40,317 nucleotides of DNA from Candidatus Goldiibacteriota bacterium (GCA_018000835.1 JAGNJD010000018.1:1-40317), one strand, 5' to 3'; positions 1-9,294 are shown, counted from the first letter of the stretch. Numbers and translations are program-made. Notes: generated by a model not told the origin, from the sequence alone.

Positions 1-183
1 TCTAAATCCGGATTTATTAAAAAAGAATTTATTTATCAAAACGTCATTAAAATAACAAAAAAGATTGCATTAAGTAATTATATTATATATAATAATGGAA
101 GTAAAAAGGAACTATATAACCAGATCGTTCTGATGTCGGAAAAGATAAAGGAAATTTTATGGACGAAAAAAATGAAGAATTAA
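1..183 (+). CDS. C-terminal end of an upstream gene, probably dephospho-CoA kinase (partial)
   Basis: The first reading frame is open from base 1 to a TAA at 181-183 (60 codons) and enters from outside the window. It overlaps the start of the HDOD gene by 25 bases, the tight packing seen between other genes here. The stretch around residues 24-42 (ALSNYIIYNNGSKKELYNQI) resembles the C-terminal pattern of CoaE proteins, where an A-D-x-V-I-x-N-x-G-S motif precedes a final helix. CoaE phosphorylates dephospho-CoA in the last step of coenzyme A synthesis. The assignment rests on this short pattern only. That it is a real gene end is likelier than the name. Confidence 0.5.
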   Translation, partial: SKSGFIKKEFIYQNVIKITKKIALSNYIIYNNGSKKELYNQIVLMSEKIKEILWTKKMKN

Positions 184-1061
184 ACGAACATGATGACAGG
201 ATAAAAGAACAGGAAGAAAGGGTAAATAAAATATTGGGGAGAATGAAGGCACTGCCAACTTTGTCCCTTGTAGTTGCAAGAGTCATTCAAGTCGTGTCAA
301 ATCCTCTGACTTCTGCAAAAGATTTAAGCGACATCATAACCGTTGATCAGGCATTAACTGCCAAAGTTTTACGACTTGCTAATTCTGCATTTTACGGTTT
401 CCCATTCAGGATAAAAAATATAACGCAGGCAGTTTCCATTCTTGGTTTTGATACTATAAGAAATTTGGCACTTACCGTGTCAGTCTATAAGGTTTTTACA
501 GGAGATTCAAATTCCGGTTTTTCTCACATTGAATTCTGGAAACATTGCGTTGGAACGGCAATATGTGCCAGTTTAATTGCAAAAAAAATTAAATATCGCT
601 CTCCTGAAAGTGCTTTTACGGCTGGTTTATTACACGACATAGGCAAAAATTTTTTTGAACAATACATGCATAAAGAATACAGGGAAGCGTTAAAAATGGT
701 AAAAGACAACAGAATTCCAATAGAAGAAGCAGAAAAAATAGTAATAGGCATTGACCACGCTCTCGTTGGAAAATGGATGGCAGAAAAATGGAATTTACCA
801 ATTGAATTAAAGGCAGGCATAGCATCTCATCATCATCCGGAACTTGAGCAGGAAGAAGTCATCATGGCAAACATTATTTTTGCTGCAAATATTTTATGTA
901 AGAAAAAATCAATAGGATTTTCAGGGGATGACATCATAATTCCCATTAGTGCACAGGCAAGTGAATTGTTAGGCATAAATAGCGAGGTTGAGTTAAAAAT
1001 AATGGAACATCTTGAAAGAGAATTAAAAGAAGCCGAGGCATTTATTAATATGCCGCAATAA
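159..1061 (+). CDS. HDOD-domain signalling protein
   Basis: A 300-residue soluble protein. Residues about 5-25 form a charged, probably coiled-coil lead, then an HDOD domain fills about 28-230, with its hallmark AGLLHDIGK near residue 160. HDOD domains are HD-related helical domains found with chemotaxis, c-di-GMP and motility regulators; most are thought to act as protein-interaction modules rather than hydrolases. The ATG at 159 follows AAAGGA with good spacing. The gene is followed after 21 bases by the HD-GYP gene and then two GGDEF genes, so it is probably the first member of a c-di-GMP signalling operon. Its partner or target cannot be read from the sequence. Confidence 0.85.
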   Translation: MDEKNEELNEHDDRIKEQEERVNKILGRMKALPTLSLVVARVIQVVSNPLTSAKDLSDIITVDQALTAKVLRLANSAFYGFPFRIKNITQAVSILGFDTIRNLALTVSVYKVFTGDSNSGFSHIEFWKHCVGTAICASLIAKKIKYRSPESAFTAGLLHDIGKNFFEQYMHKEYREALKMVKDNRIPIEEAEKIVIGIDHALVGKWMAEKWNLPIELKAGIASHHHPELEQEEVIMANIIFAANILCKKKSIGFSGDDIIIPISAQASELLGINSEVELKIMEHLERELKEAEAFINMPQ

Positions 1062-1082
1062 GATTTATTAAGGAGCATTGGC

Positions 1083-2210
1083 ATGGCAGACGAGAATGAA
1101 ATAATTGAATTAAAGGAATATATAAAAAATCTTGAAGTAATTAATGAAGGACTCAGGCATTCTTTTGAAGAACTTACGACTCTTTACCGTCTCGTTGACA
1201 TAATAACGGAAGCAAAGACGCTGGAACGCGTTTTAAACTCGCTTCTTGATCTGGTTTCAGAAATTATTAATTGTGAAGGTTCAATCCTGTTTCTTGTGGA
1301 CGATAAAACTGGTGAAATAGACGTAGCAATGAAAAGAAACATAAGCAGAAAAATTGAATCAAAAATTAATATTCAAAACAAGAAAAAAGTAATTGATTGG
1401 GCAATTAAAAAGGGAAGGACAATAGCCCTTCCTGACATAGAAGAGGACATTGAGGACAGCGAAAAAGTAACCTTCGTTCTGGTTCCTCTCATTGCGCATG
1501 ATAAACCCGTTGGTTTGATAGACATTATTACGGATTCCCCGGAAGGTGAAATTACAAACAGGGATCTTTCTTTACTTACGATACTTGCCAAACAGGCAGC
1601 ACTTGCCATTGAAAACGTTAAACTTTATGAATCAATAAAAAAAGACCAGATAAGCATAATTAGAGCGCTTGCATCTACCGTTGATGCAAAAGACCATTAT
1701 ACGCTTGGACATTCCCAGAAAGTTTCTGAATTTTCAGTTCTTATTTCAGAGGAACTTGGATTGTCAGAAAGAGAAGTTGAAATAATTAAATATGCAGGAC
1801 TGTTGCATGACATAGGTAAAATTGCAATGCCGGACGATATTATAAAAAAACCTGCAAGATTTAATGAACAGGATTTTGAAATTGCAAAAAGACACCCTGT
1901 AATCGGTGCAAAGATAATAAAAGAAATAGAGAGCCTGGCACCAATGGTTCCGATTGTATTATATCATCATGAGCGCTTTGACGGAAAAGGATATCCGGAT
2001 GGATTGAAAGGGGAAGACATACCGCTTGGTGCCCGCATAGTTCACGTTGCGGATGCTTATGACACCATGGTATCGGCAAGGGCATACAGGGACATGCTTC
2101 CACCCGAACTTGCAATTTCTGAATTAAGAAAAAATGCAGGAACTCAATTTGACCCTAAAATAGTAGATACATTTATAACTTCCTTGCGTAAAAAGATGGT
2201 TTCTATTTAA
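1083..2210 (+). CDS. GAF and HD-GYP domain protein, predicted c-di-GMP phosphodiesterase
   Basis: A 375-residue cytoplasmic protein. It has a short coiled coil (about 3-35), a GAF sensor domain (about 40-180) and an HD-GYP domain (about 190-370). The HD pair lies at H242-D243 in LLHDIGK, and the second signature is HHERFDGKGYPDGLKGE, so both metal-ligand motifs and the GYP loop are intact. HD-GYP proteins hydrolyse c-di-GMP to pGpG or GMP. The gene lies between an HDOD gene and two diguanylate cyclases; its stop overlaps the next start by one base (TAATG). The operon therefore encodes both synthesis and breakdown of c-di-GMP. The GAF ligand is unknown. Confidence 0.92.
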   Translation: MADENEIIELKEYIKNLEVINEGLRHSFEELTTLYRLVDIITEAKTLERVLNSLLDLVSEIINCEGSILFLVDDKTGEIDVAMKRNISRKIESKINIQNKKKVIDWAIKKGRTIALPDIEEDIEDSEKVTFVLVPLIAHDKPVGLIDIITDSPEGEITNRDLSLLTILAKQAALAIENVKLYESIKKDQISIIRALASTVDAKDHYTLGHSQKVSEFSVLISEELGLSEREVEIIKYAGLLHDIGKIAMPDDIIKKPARFNEQDFEIAKRHPVIGAKIIKEIESLAPMVPIVLYHHERFDGKGYPDGLKGEDIPLGARIVHVADAYDTMVSARAYRDMLPPELAISELRKNAGTQFDPKIVDTFITSLRKKMVSI

Positions 2211-3733
2211 TGAACCGGATTCAACCTCATTTTGAAAAAATATTTTATAAATATCCAAAATCAATAAAAGAAAATATCTTTTTTTATTGTTTTATAATAA
2301 CGGCAATAACTCTTATTTTTACGTTTGCTTTTTATAATCTGGATATTAATCAGATATTTATAGCATCTCTGGTTGTCATAGATATTTTAATATTCTTTTC
2401 GTTGGTTTTTCTTGGCAAAAATGCAATAATCATTTTTTCAATTTATATATTATTAAACGTCTTTGCTGCTCTTGCAAATATAAATTCAATTTTTCAGAAT
2501 TTGACGTGGATATTAAACCTGATTCTATTATGTATTTACGTATTTTTTTATTTACAGATGATTGAAAATATTGAAACAAAGGAAAAAATAATTGAAATAA
2601 GAAATCTGGAACTTGAAAAACGGCGGCAGGTTACAATTCAGGAAATAAAAAAAATAAAATCAATAATTGCAGGAGCAAAAGAAACCATAAAAAAGTATAA
2701 GATTTTAAATGAAATAGCACAAAAATTAATTTTTGCTTTTGATTTTAAATCAATAAATGAAATATTACGTCATGCAATTCATGAATTGGGAGGGGATAAA
2801 CCAATAAATTACACTTTAATTTTTTATGACGACGAAATAAAAAGATTCAAATTAATAACCGATGAAGAAAACGAGACGGTTAAAGAAAAAGACGAGGGAA
2901 CCCCAAAATTCATTAAAATATATGACAATCTTGACCCTTTTGACGAATATGTAATTAAACTAAAACATAGTTTATTAATAGAAAACATTAACAAGGATTT
3001 TAAATTTAAAAATATCATTGCTGATTTTAAATCAATACTGGTAATTCCATTACTTGGAAACAAAAAATCAGAGGATAAAAAAAATGAAGATGAAATTATC
3101 GGAATATTAAGATTTTATTCTGACATTCCGGACGTTATAGGCAAGGAAGTTGCAAGGCTTCTCAATTATTTGGCAAATTTATGTACGAATGCAATTCAGA
3201 ATACTTTACTTTTTCAGGAAACGCAAAAACTGGCAATAAAAGATGGTTTAACGGGCCTGTATTTAAGAAGATATTTTATTGAACGTCTTGACGAAGAAAT
3301 AAAACGGGCAAAAGATACAAATAAGGATTTGTCATTTTTAATGATAGACATAGATCATTTTAAACAATGTAACGATACTTATGGGCATCTTTTTGGCGAT
3401 AAAGTACTTAAAGTTTTGGGGGAATTTTTGAAAACTGAAATTAGGGAAGTTGACATAATAGGAAGATATGGCGGTGAAGAATTTGCTGTCATATTATTAA
3501 ATACAAATTTAAATGGGGCAAGAGCAACCGCAGAAAGGTTAAGAAGGGAATTTTCTAAACTCGTTATAAGCGTAAACGAAAACGAAGCAGTTAAATTAAC
3601 GTTAAGCATAGGCGGGGTTTGTTATAATATGAAGTATAAAATTATGGAACTGATAGATCTGGCAGATAAAGCATTATATTATTCCAAACAAAATGGCAGA
3701 AACAGAATTACGTTCTGGGAGGATATCAGTTGA
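2210..3733 (+). CDS. Membrane GAF-GGDEF diguanylate cyclase with an intact inhibitory site
   Basis: A 507-residue protein. The first 125 residues hold about four to five hydrophobic segments, followed by a basic coiled coil (about 125-170), a GAF-like domain (about 165-345) and a GGDEF domain (about 345-505). The catalytic loop is GGEEF at 421-425, a functional variant. Five residues before it lies REVD (R412, D415), the RxxD product-inhibition site, so feedback inhibition by c-di-GMP is predicted. The enzyme condenses two GTP into c-di-GMP at the inner membrane. The start overlaps the HD-GYP stop by one base, and the stop overlaps the next gene's ATG by one base. Confidence 0.92.
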   Translation: MNRIQPHFEKIFYKYPKSIKENIFFYCFIITAITLIFTFAFYNLDINQIFIASLVVIDILIFFSLVFLGKNAIIIFSIYILLNVFAALANINSIFQNLTWILNLILLCIYVFFYLQMIENIETKEKIIEIRNLELEKRRQVTIQEIKKIKSIIAGAKETIKKYKILNEIAQKLIFAFDFKSINEILRHAIHELGGDKPINYTLIFYDDEIKRFKLITDEENETVKEKDEGTPKFIKIYDNLDPFDEYVIKLKHSLLIENINKDFKFKNIIADFKSILVIPLLGNKKSEDKKNEDEIIGILRFYSDIPDVIGKEVARLLNYLANLCTNAIQNTLLFQETQKLAIKDGLTGLYLRRYFIERLDEEIKRAKDTNKDLSFLMIDIDHFKQCNDTYGHLFGDKVLKVLGEFLKTEIREVDIIGRYGGEEFAVILLNTNLNGARATAERLRREFSKLVISVNENEAVKLTLSIGGVCYNMKYKIMELIDLADKALYYSKQNGRNRITFWEDIS

Positions 3734-5148
3734 TGAATAAACTACTAAAAATTTCATTATTATATTTTTTAAGCTGCTTATTTATTTTTTTGTCATGGAA
3801 TTTCAAATTTGTTGCTCCCGAAAACAATTTACTGATTTTAATTCCCGGAATATTTATAATATATGCACAAAAAGAACTTAAAGAACGCGGTAGAAACGTG
3901 ATATTTGTCATTTCTTTATTGGTTGCAATTTTATTTTTTTTCCCATTTAAAATAATTAGTTTTAATTTGTTATATTTATCCATTGCTACGTTTATATTTA
4001 TATTTATTTTTTGTATTCCTTTCGGGGTTTATGACCAAAAAATATCCGAAAATGAAAAAGAACTATATGCTAAAGAAAACGAAATAAATAACATAAACAT
4101 ACCGGAAATAAAAGAATTACAAAAAAAGGACGATGAGGTCGAAAACGAAATAAAGAAGATAACTTCGTTATACAATACGCTAAAAAGTTTGAGTTATACT
4201 CTTAGTATAAATGAGGCGAAAGAAATAATAACCGATATTTTAATCAGAATTATGAATTCGCATTTCAACGTAAAATCAGACGAATTTTGTTTTATTTTAT
4301 TGTTTTTAAAGGAAAAGGAATTTTATATAGCCGGTTCCTATGGCTTCGACGAAGAAATGCTAAAGAAAAACGAAAAGCAGATTGTATCTTATATTTTAAT
4401 GAACATAACGAAATCACACGGTAAAATGTATTATATCCCGGAATTAAAGGATGATTCATCTTTAAATTTATTGAATTTTATCAAGAGCATAGTTTACATT
4501 CCTTTTTATGCCCAGAAAAATTTATTTGGAGTATTTTTCTTTTGTGGATTGAAACCAAATTTATTTACCGAAATGCATCTTGAATATTTAAATTTATTTG
4601 CCAACCAGATATCCATAACGATGGAAAAAATATATTTATACGAAAACATTGTAAGGTTGTCAAAAATAGACAGTTTAACGGGACTTTATGTCCATCGTTA
4701 CTTCCAGGAAAAACTGGAAGAAGAGATTAACAGAGTAAATCGTTATGGTGGGACGGTTTCTCTTGTTATGGGGGACATTGATTTTTTTAAAAAGATAAAC
4801 GATACTTATGGACATCTTGCGGGTGATTATATATTAAAATCAATTTCATTTATATTTAAGAATTATACCAATCAATCCGACACCGTTGCAAGATATGGCG
4901 GTGAAGAATTCGTAATAATAATGCCCGACGTAAACAAGGATATTGCTCACATGAAGGCGGTAAAGATACGCAAGGCAATAGAATCGTATAATTTTATTTA
5001 CAATGCAATGCCCATAAAAGTTACAATGAGCATGGGCGTTGCAACTTTTCCGAATGATGCAAAAACGAGGCGTGAATTAATAGAAAATGCAGACAAAGCA
5101 TTATATAGAGCAAAAAATGAAGGCAGAAACAGGGTTTTAAAATATTGA
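3733..5148 (+). CDS. Second membrane GAF-GGDEF diguanylate cyclase, degenerate inhibitory site
   Basis: About 471 residues, organised like its neighbour: roughly four transmembrane segments in the first 95 residues, a charged coiled coil, a GAF-like domain (about 140-300) and a C-terminal GGDEF domain. The active loop GGEEF is at 389-393. The RxxD inhibitory site is replaced by NQSD (380-383), so unlike the preceding enzyme this one is predicted to lack the primary arginine for product inhibition. I prefer the ATG at 3733, which overlaps the previous TGA, over a TTG at 3730. The two paralogues are diverged, probably from an old duplication, and may answer different signals. Confidence 0.9.
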   Translation: MNKLLKISLLYFLSCLFIFLSWNFKFVAPENNLLILIPGIFIIYAQKELKERGRNVIFVISLLVAILFFFPFKIISFNLLYLSIATFIFIFIFCIPFGVYDQKISENEKELYAKENEINNINIPEIKELQKKDDEVENEIKKITSLYNTLKSLSYTLSINEAKEIITDILIRIMNSHFNVKSDEFCFILLFLKEKEFYIAGSYGFDEEMLKKNEKQIVSYILMNITKSHGKMYYIPELKDDSSLNLLNFIKSIVYIPFYAQKNLFGVFFFCGLKPNLFTEMHLEYLNLFANQISITMEKIYLYENIVRLSKIDSLTGLYVHRYFQEKLEEEINRVNRYGGTVSLVMGDIDFFKKINDTYGHLAGDYILKSISFIFKNYTNQSDTVARYGGEEFVIIMPDVNKDIAHMKAVKIRKAIESYNFIYNAMPIKVTMSMGVATFPNDAKTRRELIENADKALYRAKNEGRNRVLKY

Positions 5149-5186
5149 TTTTATTAATCATAAAAGGATTGTTTAAAATATAAAAT

Positions 5187-5759
5187 ATGAACAAAGACGA
5201 TTACGATAAAAAAGTAATTAGCATGGCAAAGCAGGATCCACAATTTTTTGGTGAGATATTTGATAAATATTATAATTTGATATTAAGATACGTAGTTCAC
5301 AGAACCGGGAATATTGAAGTTTCAAAAGATATAACGGCAGAGACCTTTTATAAAGCATTAAATAAATTGCATACGTATCAGCCTACCCATGTACCATTTT
5401 CTGCATGGCTATATAGAATTGCAACAAATGAAATTAACTATTTTTTCAGAAGAAAAAAATACGAACCTTTATCTCTTGAAGAATCAATAAAAGAAACAAA
5501 TTTGCAAATACCTTCTTCTATTAACGTTGAAAACGAATTAATTCTGGCACAGGAAAAGATTGACGACAATAAAAGATATCAAATGGCAAAGGCTGCGTTG
5601 TTTAAATTACCAGATAAATATCAGGAGGCCCTTGTTTTAAAATTCATGGAAGGCCTTAAAATTACGGAGATAAGTAAAATACTCAATAAAAGTGAAGGCA
5701 CTGTAAAATCGTTGATATTCAGGGGGATTGATAAACTTAAGAAAACGTTGAATAAATAA
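5187..5759 (+). CDS. RNA polymerase sigma factor, ECF-type
   Basis: A 190-residue sigma-70-family protein with only regions 2 and 4. Region 2 (about 20-90) includes YYNLILRYV, DITAETFYKAL and the FSAWLYRIATNEINYFFRR segment typical of ECF sigmas. Region 4 (about 135-188) includes LPDKYQEALVLKFMEGLKITEISKILNKSEGTVKSLIFRGIDKLKK, a helix-turn-helix for the -35 element (quoted pieces are adjacent). It lies 38 bases after the GGDEF gene and 52 bases before a single-pass membrane protein. A membrane protein directly after an ECF sigma is usually its anti-sigma factor. Its target promoters are not known; I found no convincing motif shared between the nearby upstream regions. Confidence 0.88.
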   Translation: MNKDDYDKKVISMAKQDPQFFGEIFDKYYNLILRYVVHRTGNIEVSKDITAETFYKALNKLHTYQPTHVPFSAWLYRIATNEINYFFRRKKYEPLSLEESIKETNLQIPSSINVENELILAQEKIDDNKRYQMAKAALFKLPDKYQEALVLKFMEGLKITEISKILNKSEGTVKSLIFRGIDKLKKTLNK

Positions 5760-5787
5760 AAATGCAACTTTTGTAGTTTACGGGCAT

Positions 5788-5793
5788 TATAAT
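5788..5793 (+). promoter_or_regulatory. Possible -10 element before the membrane sensor gene
   Basis: TATAAT sits 18 bases before the ATG at 5812, with an AAAGGTG ribosome site in between. No sigma70 -35 box is present at normal distance. The sequence GCAACTT at 5764-5770 superficially resembles ECF -35 elements (GGAACTT type), which would fit autoregulation by the adjacent sigma factor, but that reading is speculative. Confidence 0.35.
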
Positions 5794-5811
5794 ATACAAA
5801 GGTGAAAAATT

Positions 5812-6657
5812 ATGTATAATAAAAAAGAGATAATTAGAATTTTAAAAAATGCAAAAATTGACGACCTGGAAATGAATGATAATAAAGAAAGCACGAAATC
5901 TTTATTATTGAAAGCTGCTTATGCACAAAAAAGAAAAGACGTTTTACATTTTCAGATGCCTATGGTTTTCAAATACATTATGACTGTTGCTGGTTTTTTT
6001 GCACTGGTTTTTGTTACTTATTTTGTAATTGACAATATGGACGACGGCGATAAATTCAACAAAAATGGCGGAATATGGTCAACTTACAGCGACAGACATC
6101 AGGGCGGGGATTCCGTTGTCTGGCCAATGGAACATGGATATGGAAGAGAAGAGTTTGTAATGAGTTCACCTGGATTTGGTAATAAAGGCTGGGCGGTTCG
6201 GGTAACCGGAAGAACTGGTTATAAAATGGGGTTTAATTATAATTATCTTGGAGTCGTAGTGCGATTTAATTCAAAATCGTATTGTCCTGAATGCAAAGGA
6301 ACGAATATAAGGAAATACAACGGTATCAGATTTAAAATTAAGGGTAATTTACAACAAGGACAGTTGTTTTTTATTTTACCTCATGAATCAGAAAAGTGTG
6401 TAAGCGAACGATTAACCTGTGATAGTTTAACTGACTATGCGGACTACGAAAAGGACATTACGACTTATGTTACCAATGACTGGCAGACAGTCATGATAGA
6501 TTTTAGAAAAGATCTGTCACAGCCATTCTGGGTTAAAAAAGAAAAAATTGTTGATATAGAAAAAGTTCTTGAAACGGTTCATTTGTTTAAATGGCAGTAT
6601 AAAAACGGGAATGGGCAGGTGATGGAAATATGGCTTGACGACGTTGAATTGTATTGA
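5812..6657 (+). CDS. Single-pass membrane protein with carbohydrate-binding-like ectodomain; candidate anti-sigma/sensor
   Basis: A 281-residue protein. Residues 1-50 are charged and probably cytoplasmic, 51-73 form one transmembrane helix, and about 80-281 form an extracytoplasmic domain. The ectodomain ends in WLDDVELY and contains GIRFKIKG and WQTVMIDFRKDL, a pattern like the CBM11/CIA30 jelly-roll family. A similar module opens the hydrolase encoded next. The ectodomain carries a CPEC pair and two further cysteines. Position after an ECF sigma gene suggests an anti-sigma role, but no HxxxCxxC zinc anti-sigma motif is visible in the cytoplasmic tail, so the function is inferred from context. 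The closest conceptual parallel is Clostridium RsgI, which senses polysaccharides for SigI. Confidence 0.6.
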   Translation: MYNKKEIIRILKNAKIDDLEMNDNKESTKSLLLKAAYAQKRKDVLHFQMPMVFKYIMTVAGFFALVFVTYFVIDNMDDGDKFNKNGGIWSTYSDRHQGGDSVVWPMEHGYGREEFVMSSPGFGNKGWAVRVTGRTGYKMGFNYNYLGVVVRFNSKSYCPECKGTNIRKYNGIRFKIKGNLQQGQLFFILPHESEKCVSERLTCDSLTDYADYEKDITTYVTNDWQTVMIDFRKDLSQPFWVKKEKIVDIEKVLETVHLFKWQYKNGNGQVMEIWLDDVELY

Positions 6658-6705
6658 TGTAAACAATACGATAAAAATTACGTCAAAGTATTTGATAAAA
6701 AATAC

Positions 6706-6734
6706 TGGACAAGTTTTTTGAAATTAAGTAAAAT
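6706..6734 (+). promoter_or_regulatory. Sigma70-like promoter for the glycoside hydrolase gene
   Basis: TGGACA (6706-6711), 17 bases, TAAAAT (6729-6734): five of six consensus bases in each box. It sits 32 bases before the ATG, with a strong GGAGG ribosome site in between. If used, the hydrolase would have a housekeeping promoter in addition to any sigma-dependent read-through. Confidence 0.5.
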
Positions 6735-6766
6735 AGCAAAACAAAAAAAAAGAAGGAGGGATTTAA

Positions 6767-9094
6767 ATGAAACGTGTAAGAACAATCTTAAGCTTTTTTC
6801 TCATGTTTTTGTTTTTGTCAGGTAGTTTGTTTTCTCAGACAGAGAGTCAGAGTCAGGAAGAAATTTTTGCACAAAAGTACAGAGTAAAATTATGGACATT
6901 TGAAACAGGAACGACGGAAGGCTGGCATGGAGTTGGAAAATGGGCAAAGGCATGCTCTGTTACAAACGACCCTGCTTATGTTATGGAAGGTAAATATGCG
7001 TTAAAAGTTGACGCCAAAACGTCTATTGACTGGAATCAGGATATCTGTGTTAATGATGGCCCGTTTTTACCAGAAGTAAATAAATTAGTTGAACTTTCTT
7101 TTGATTTATTTGTCCCTGAAGAAACTATGAAAGGAATGGAATATCTTGAAGTTTATCTTATTTTTTCCAGTAAAACGAATAACTGGTATCAGTTAAAGAA
7201 ACAGGTTACAACCGGCAAGCAAAGAATTTCGTATAAGATTGACCCTACAAAGATAAAAGAAGACATGTGGCATATTTATCTGGTAATAAACAACAGTCAA
7301 CCGTTAAATGGTCCAATATACGTTGACAACATAATCGGAAGAACGTTTGGTCAACCCGGAAGCATAGAAGGACAATTAATTGATAAAGAAACAAAACAAG
7401 GCATAAAAGATGCATACGTCGTAATAGGTGATTCGCTGGTAAGAACCGATGGAAGCGGAAAATTTAAACTAACGATTCCTGAGGATGTTTATAAACTTGC
7501 AGTCGTTTCTTATGGATATAAAAATTATGCAGGCAGCGTTATCGTAGAAGCAAATAAGACCAAGAAAATTGACCCGATTGAGATAACAAAGCAGAAAGAA
7601 CCTGTAAAAAAAGCAAGTATAATTTCCATTGATACTACAAAAGTAATAAGAACCATAGATCCACATAAACTTTATGGACAAAATCTTGCTGCATGGCACA
7701 AAGTAGACGGTTACCGTGACAGTCAGGCTCTGGATAAATTAAAAAGGATAGGTGCTACGTTTATAAGAGTGCCTGGTGGTGATTATGGAAATTTATATGA
7801 CTGGAGAACCGGCGCAGTTTACAGACCAGACGGCACCGTTAACTGGACACCTGAACTTAATTACATTGGAGGGATGGTCCCGTTTATAAAAACAATTGAA
7901 CGGAGTTTCGGCAAAGCAGAGGTTTTGCCTATAATCAACGTAATGACGCCATTAAATAAAACAATAGACCAACGCGTTGATTATGCAATTGAATGGTTGC
8001 AGGACATGAAATACAAGGGGCTTAATTTCAGATACGTTGAAGTTGGGAACGAACCGGACAATAAACCTTTGATGCCGGGCCCAAAAAAAGCAACGGAAGG
8101 AAAAAAGTGGTATGAAATGCCGGGCGATATCAACGTAAAATACTGGTGGACAAGCGTTGATAATTATTCAAAGGTTTTTAATCACGCAAGTTATAAAATC
8201 AAAAAAGCATTTCCGGACATGAATTTAAAAATAATGGGACCATGTCCAATGCAGCCTTTTAATAAGGAACGGATAGAAGGTGACCCGTGGAAAGCACAAA
8301 ATGACCCAAAAGCATCATACTGGATAGAAAAATTTTTGAAAAATTCTGCAAAATACGTTGACGTTGTTGTAACTCATGAGTATCCTTTCTGGGCAAACAA
8401 TGATGCGAGAACTCTTTTAAGGAAACCGCAGGAAACGTGGCCCGTTTATATGCCGAAATACAGAGAATGGATAAAAAAGTACATAAATTCACAGAAGGGA
8501 TATGAAGATAAATACATAGAAATTGCTTTAACCGAATGGAACTCCGGAGATGAAGTCCAGATGACGGCAGAAATAGAAAATGCACTTTTCTGTGCAGATT
8601 ATCTTGGAGAATTTATGAGGGTTGGTGGAGATCTGGCATTTATATGGGATTTGTATACACAAAAGCCTGGAACTGGCGGAGGACATGGATTGCTTGATTG
8701 CGAAAATGACCCGACCAATAAATTCTCTGAAAGAGGTCATTACTGGGTTTTTGATTTATATTACAACAGATTTGGGACGAAAATGGTTGAATGTTCGTCC
8801 GATAATCCGCTACTTTCCGTTTTTGCTGCATTAAAGAATGATAATACATTGACAATAATGGCTATAAATAAAACGCGTCTTGAAATGGCAAATGCAAAAC
8901 TCAACATTACCGGATTTAAGGCAAATAGTTCAGCCAAGGTATGGCAGTTGTCTGACAAAGAATACGTATGGTCAAAAGAATTATACAGACCGATTGTAAA
9001 TACGGGACCTTCTGAAAGAGACGTAAACCTCGGGAATGAACTTGTCTATAATTTCCCGCCATATTCTGTAACCGTATTGCAGGTAAAAAAATAA
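6767..9094 (+). CDS. Secreted multidomain clan GH-A glycoside hydrolase (GH51/GH44/GH30-like)
   Basis: A 775-residue secreted enzyme. In order it has a signal peptide (1-24), a CBM11/CIA30-like jelly roll (about 35-195, ending VDNIIG), a carboxypeptidase-regulatory-like beta domain (about 198-275), a TIM-barrel catalytic domain (about 290-690) and a C-terminal beta sandwich. The barrel carries the two glutamates of clan GH-A: the acid/base in VGNEPD (E429) and the nucleophile in LTEWNSG (E590). The layout and the LYGQNLAAWHK entry recall alpha-L-arabinofuranosidases (GH51) or GH44/GH30 endoglycanases; the exact family and substrate cannot be fixed by eye. It follows the sigma and membrane-sensor genes and ends at an intrinsic terminator. 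Confidence 0.85.
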   Translation: MKRVRTILSFFLMFLFLSGSLFSQTESQSQEEIFAQKYRVKLWTFETGTTEGWHGVGKWAKACSVTNDPAYVMEGKYALKVDAKTSIDWNQDICVNDGPFLPEVNKLVELSFDLFVPEETMKGMEYLEVYLIFSSKTNNWYQLKKQVTTGKQRISYKIDPTKIKEDMWHIYLVINNSQPLNGPIYVDNIIGRTFGQPGSIEGQLIDKETKQGIKDAYVVIGDSLVRTDGSGKFKLTIPEDVYKLAVVSYGYKNYAGSVIVEANKTKKIDPIEITKQKEPVKKASIISIDTTKVIRTIDPHKLYGQNLAAWHKVDGYRDSQALDKLKRIGATFIRVPGGDYGNLYDWRTGAVYRPDGTVNWTPELNYIGGMVPFIKTIERSFGKAEVLPIINVMTPLNKTIDQRVDYAIEWLQDMKYKGLNFRYVEVGNEPDNKPLMPGPKKATEGKKWYEMPGDINVKYWWTSVDNYSKVFNHASYKIKKAFPDMNLKIMGPCPMQPFNKERIEGDPWKAQNDPKASYWIEKFLKNSAKYVDVVVTHEYPFWANNDARTLLRKPQETWPVYMPKYREWIKKYINSQKGYEDKYIEIALTEWNSGDEVQMTAEIENALFCADYLGEFMRVGGDLAFIWDLYTQKPGTGGGHGLLDCENDPTNKFSERGHYWVFDLYYNRFGTKMVECSSDNPLLSVFAALKNDNTLTIMAINKTRLEMANAKLNITGFKANSSAKVWQLSDKEYVWSKELYRPIVNTGPSERDVNLGNELVYNFPPYSVTVLQVKK

Positions 9095-9122
9095 AAAATT
9101 TAGTGTCAGTTTAAACATGTTG

Positions 9123-9153
9123 AAAGAGGCACGCTAAAAGCGTGCCTCTTTTT
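9123..9153 (+). terminator. Strong intrinsic terminator after the glycoside hydrolase gene
   Basis: A 12-bp perfect stem (9123-9134 with 9140-9151), GC-rich in the middle (GAGGCACGC/GCGTGCCTC), a five-base TAAAA loop and a run of T ending at 9153. It separates the sigma/hydrolase unit from the polyamine operon. Confidence 0.92.
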
Positions 9154-9266
9154 AACATTAAAAATTTTTTAATATTGTCTGACGCCGGTAGTTTTTTAAT
9201 TATAAATTCATTCAAATATGTAATATACTAATTTAAAATTTAGCCCCCTGACGTTTTACATAAAAA

Positions 9267-9294
9267 TTGACAAAATGAAATATTTTATTATAAT
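9267..9294 (+). promoter_or_regulatory. Consensus sigma70 promoter of the polyamine operon
   Basis: A perfect TTGACA (9267-9272), a 16-base spacer and a perfect TATAAT (9289-9294), 36 bases before the arginine decarboxylase ATG. A ribosome site AAGGAG lies just upstream of that ATG. The match to both boxes predicts strong constitutive expression. Confidence 0.8.

Noticed and set aside
3730..3732. TTG as the start of the second GGDEF gene
   Set aside because: The next codon is an ATG that overlaps the previous stop in the same one-base fashion as the preceding gene pair.
5764..6734. A shared ECF-type promoter motif before the sensor and hydrolase genes
   Set aside because: The two upstream regions share only a loose CAAxTTTT; the hydrolase region is better explained by a sigma70-like promoter.
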